From: Arachidicoccus sp. BS20
GTDB taxonomy: Bacteria; Bacteroidota; Bacteroidia; Chitinophagales; Chitinophagaceae
DNA length: 64,000 nucleotides
Direction of reading: 5' to 3'
Assembly (NCBI RefSeq): GCF_001659705.1
Contig: NZ_CP015971.1
Span: forward strand, 2,669,029-2,733,028
In this document: piece by piece, positions 61,379-64,000 of the stretch
How positions within the stretch are numbered: the first letter of the stretch is position 1
Layout: every line of letters begins with the position of its first letter
Translations under genes and position numbers: made by a program
Notes under the pieces: model-generated
Told to the model about the DNA's origin: nothing
Databases searched by the model: none
What the model saw: only the letters and a program-made list of their open reading frames with translations

Positions 61379-64000
61379 TCAGTTCGCATATAATAATCTG
61401 GTATAATGCCGCCGGCAGAAGTAATATGCCATATATTCCAACAAGCGTTGCTGAGTCTGGAACCAGCGATTTTGACTCATGTGTATATAGCTTAATAGAT
61501 TCTCTTGCGGGAGTTGTAATTTATTTAATTGCTCGTCTCTTGTTTTAAAATAATCGTCAAAGAGGTTGCTTTGGAAGAATTGATGAATAGGTTCTTTTAA
61601 CATCCGGTATTTCATGTCCAATTGAAGTTTTAATTGTTTATCAAATTCAAGCAAGAAATTGTCGGACGCTCTATTACATAATTCAAGTTTGGATGCGGTA
61701 TCCATTCCAAATAATGATAGCCATTTATCGACATTTTTCATTCCGCTGAGGAATCTTATCTGCTCGTTTCCTGTAAAGTCATTTTCACTCAGGCAATCCA
61801 GAAACAAAAGACTGTCCTGAAAAAAAGCGTTTTCACTTATTAGCATAGAACTACTTCCGTATCTTTCTATTTCTCGTTCATAAGTGTCCATTTGTATTTT
61901 CCACACCGACCTGTCTTTATAAAACGGGCGAAGCTGCTCGTGAAAATAACTTGTTGCTGTTGCGAAATGATATTTATTGCAAGGAGCTTTAAGTTGCATA
62001 CGAAACCGCAAGTGGTAATGAGGGTCTTTGTATCGAATGAAAAATGCTTTTTTTATAATATTCATTTTCAATAATGAAGTAATTGTCGGCTTCACTACTT
62101 CGTTTAGAATTGAATCAGATACAAAAGCGCCACAATATATTTTGTAATAAATCCATTCACTGCCGGGAGCGAAAGTTTTTGTTATGTTATTTTCAGATTT
62201 TAAATATGGAACGAACGATGATATTGGTTTAATTTCTTTTTTTGATACAGGCAGTATAAATTGGCTCACGTTGTGCAAGTTGTTTGCATTTGATTCATGA
62301 TGCAGCCATTCAACCAGTTTAACCGGAGAACGTTTTTTAATTTTCTCCAAAAGGATTTCAATATAACTGTCGTTTTGGGTATCAATGAATAATTCATTGT
62401 CTGCTTCGGTCATACATATAAGTTGTGGAACGTTCCATGCTCTGAAAAAATTTTTAAGCGCTAAAGACGGATTGTTACTTGATGTTATTATTTCAATATC
62501 TCGAGGTTGTATATACCATGTAGCTCTGTGCAGGATTATATTTTTATAACTAATGCGTGGAAGAAACCGTTTCTTGTTTACTATTGTTCCCCAATTTATA
62601 CCAAGACCGGTTCTGCCTTGGTGTTGTAATGCTGCTAAGAATTTGTACACAGGAATTATGCTTTTTGAATAATTGTGTGCATTGTTCAGTCGGGGAACTA
62701 TCCGCTTATTAAGTCTGGCTGAACGAAGTATTATTTCATCCTGAATTACAGATACATGTATATCATCCAGACGAATTGTTTGCTCATTGTTGGACGACGA
62801 AGATAGTATGGGAATTTCATAATCATATAACTTTACTCTTCTGGCAACATTGCCTGTTCGTCCTTCCGGTGTGTGGGCTATTTCTGCAAACAAGGTGTTC
62901 TTTTGACTGTTTATCTCGTCTTCGGCAAGCAGTTTAGAGAAACTATTAAATTCATCATTCATATAAGCGAATCTGCCAAGCAGACTGTTGGCATTAGCTC
63001 CGCCAATATTTTGTATATAAATATTTCCCGATGGTAATTTCGTACCGGTTATAGAAATCTGGTTAGGCAATTCTTTTATTTTATCCTCAAGGCTGTCAAG
63101 GTTATACTCTTCCAGGCAGATGCCGTGCTGCATTTCGTGCGGAGTTATTGTTTCGAGGATATCTTCCAGCCATAATTGCGCTTTATCTAAGGAAATTACA
63201 GCTTCACTTTTTGAAGGCACATTTATATTTCCCAATACAGAATTATATACCGTATCGCCAATGCTTTCCCGGGGTAAAAATCCGATTCCGGATTCCGGGT
63301 CTAACACTTCGAGCAACGGAATTTCAGCGCAATCATATTTTTCCCGGAAAATTTTTTTGAAGAGATTAAGTGTTGTTTCATGAGAAGTAATTGTAGCTGA
63401 CAGCTTGCTCATCATACTTACTGCATTTTCAATATTATTTATTTCACTTGTTGATAAAGTAATGTCTGCTGATGTTGGATTAAGTAAGTCCACATGAAAT
63501 AAATGTTCAGGTACATCCTTTATTCCATGTTCTTGAATTATTTTTTTTAGGTGTTCAATTTCTTGGTATGGAACTTCTCCTAATGGAGCTGAATTTAGCT
63601 TTGTAATGACTTGTTCAATATGAGAAAATAATGTCGCGTATTTTTTTATATTCGGAATATTCTCCTTCTTTTGAATTTCTCTTAAAATAGTTTTGAATCT
63701 GTCAAGTTCGTTTTTCCCGGTCGGGTTGATGCTTAATTCACTGATAAAAAACTGATTAACAATTAAAGTTTTCATAAAGCCGCCAATTTCTTCTTCCGTA
63801 TATTGCTTGTACAACAGATTTTTGATGTCGGCGAATGAAATGGTTTTTGTTTTACCAAGCAAGATGATTTTTTCCAAAATAGCAGTAGCTTCTATTGAAC
63901 TTATTTGATAATTGTATTGTCCGTTTTCTATAATAGTTTCTATGAAACGATACTGTTCCCGGATGTTATATAAAGTTTCATTGATTTTATATCGCAAATG
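61379..64000 (-). CDS. Lantibiotic (class I lanthipeptide) dehydratase LanB, C-terminal part cut by window edge
   Basis: 873 residues are visible; the N-terminus lies beyond position 64000 (about 100-200 residues missing if it has the usual LanB length). The Lant_dehydr_N glutamylation region has FKKIFREKYDCAEIPLLEVL (about 213-232), EEYNLDSL and LRSARLNKRIVPRLNNAHNY (about 424-443). The SpaB_C elimination domain (about 612-870) shows WIYYKIYCGAF, FFIRYKDPHYHLRFRM and YGSSSMLISENAFFQDSLLF. LanB glutamylates Ser/Thr with glutamyl-tRNA and eliminates glutamate. A fused, full-type LanB contrasts with the split dehydratase of the pinensin cluster in Chitinophaga. Partners (LanC, LanT) may lie beyond the window. 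Confidence 0.93.
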   Translation of the reverse strand, partial: HLRYKINETLYNIREQYRFIETIIENGQYNYQISSIEATAILEKIILLGKTKTISFADIKNLLYKQYTEEEIGGFMKTLIVNQFFISELSINPTGKNELDRFKTILREIQKKENIPNIKKYATLFSHIEQVITKLNSAPLGEVPYQEIEHLKKIIQEHGIKDVPEHLFHVDLLNPTSADITLSTSEINNIENAVSMMSKLSATITSHETTLNLFKKIFREKYDCAEIPLLEVLDPESGIGFLPRESIGDTVYNSVLGNINVPSKSEAVISLDKAQLWLEDILETITPHEMQHGICLEEYNLDSLEDKIKELPNQISITGTKLPSGNIYIQNIGGANANSLLGRFAYMNDEFNSFSKLLAEDEINSQKNTLFAEIAHTPEGRTGNVARRVKLYDYEIPILSSSSNNEQTIRLDDIHVSVIQDEIILRSARLNKRIVPRLNNAHNYSKSIIPVYKFLAALQHQGRTGLGINWGTIVNKKRFLPRISYKNIILHRATWYIQPRDIEIITSSNNPSLALKNFFRAWNVPQLICMTEADNELFIDTQNDSYIEILLEKIKKRSPVKLVEWLHHESNANNLHNVSQFILPVSKKEIKPISSFVPYLKSENNITKTFAPGSEWIYYKIYCGAFVSDSILNEVVKPTITSLLKMNIIKKAFFIRYKDPHYHLRFRMQLKAPCNKYHFATATSYFHEQLRPFYKDRSVWKIQMDTYEREIERYGSSSMLISENAFFQDSLLFLDCLSENDFTGNEQIRFLSGMKNVDKWLSLFGMDTASKLELCNRASDNFLLEFDKQLKLQLDMKYRMLKEPIHQFFQSNLFDDYFKTRDEQLNKLQLPQENLLSYIHMSQNRWFQTQQRLLEYMAYYFCRRHYTRLLYAN

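Overview
The window looks like a chromosomal segment of a Bacteroidota bacterium, most likely family Chitinophagaceae. The signs are two SusC/SusD outer-membrane import pairs, a TonB receptor with an N-terminal carboxypeptidase-like domain, LytS/LytTR-type regulators, TAnnTTTG-type promoter elements, few Shine-Dalgarno sequences, and lineage families such as DUF4836, DUF1735 and an orphan GH3-like protein. Most genes are housekeeping. I see no tRNA, rRNA, CRISPR array or intact insertion sequence.

Layout. 0-5.2 kb (minus): the rod-shape operon mreB-mreC-mreD-mrdA(PBP2)-rodA, with rodA running off the left edge. 5.4-9.2 kb: a divergent iron-uptake pair (PepSY membrane protein and TonB-dependent siderophore receptor). 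9.2-19.2 kb: housekeeping genes (alanine dehydrogenase, frr, pheS, rsgA, hflX) with small membrane and hypothetical genes, including a 51-aa gene beside a DUF5053 gene. 19.3-30.3 kb: two SusC/SusD transcription units. Their 5' leaders are near-duplicates and hold an identical imperfect palindrome. 30.7-40.2 kb: lipid kinase, chromate transporter, nadD, feoA, ybeY, mnmG, nadA, an ABC ATPase and lpxA. Two parS-like palindromes lie between ybeY and mnmG. The nadA/ABC ATPase gap holds four consensus DnaA boxes in an AT-rich sequence, so it is a candidate replication origin. 40.5-58 kb: DUF4836 lipoprotein, cyclophilin, thiL, heme A synthase, GH3-like protein, metF, an exonuclease, alaS, GH15, gamma carbonic anhydrase-like protein and purC.

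Right end (58.7-64 kb, minus): a RiPP locus with a full-type class I lanthipeptide dehydratase (LanB, cut by the window edge), a LytS-type kinase, a LytTR regulator, a 61-aa candidate precursor peptide and a receiver-only protein. The candidate precursor has a leader resembling the FNLD box recognised by LanB enzymes and a Ser/Thr-rich C-terminus, but it has no cysteine. A canonical lanthionine ring therefore cannot form within it. This is the most promising candidate for an undescribed system here. The oriC/parS neighbourhood and the paired SusC leaders come next.
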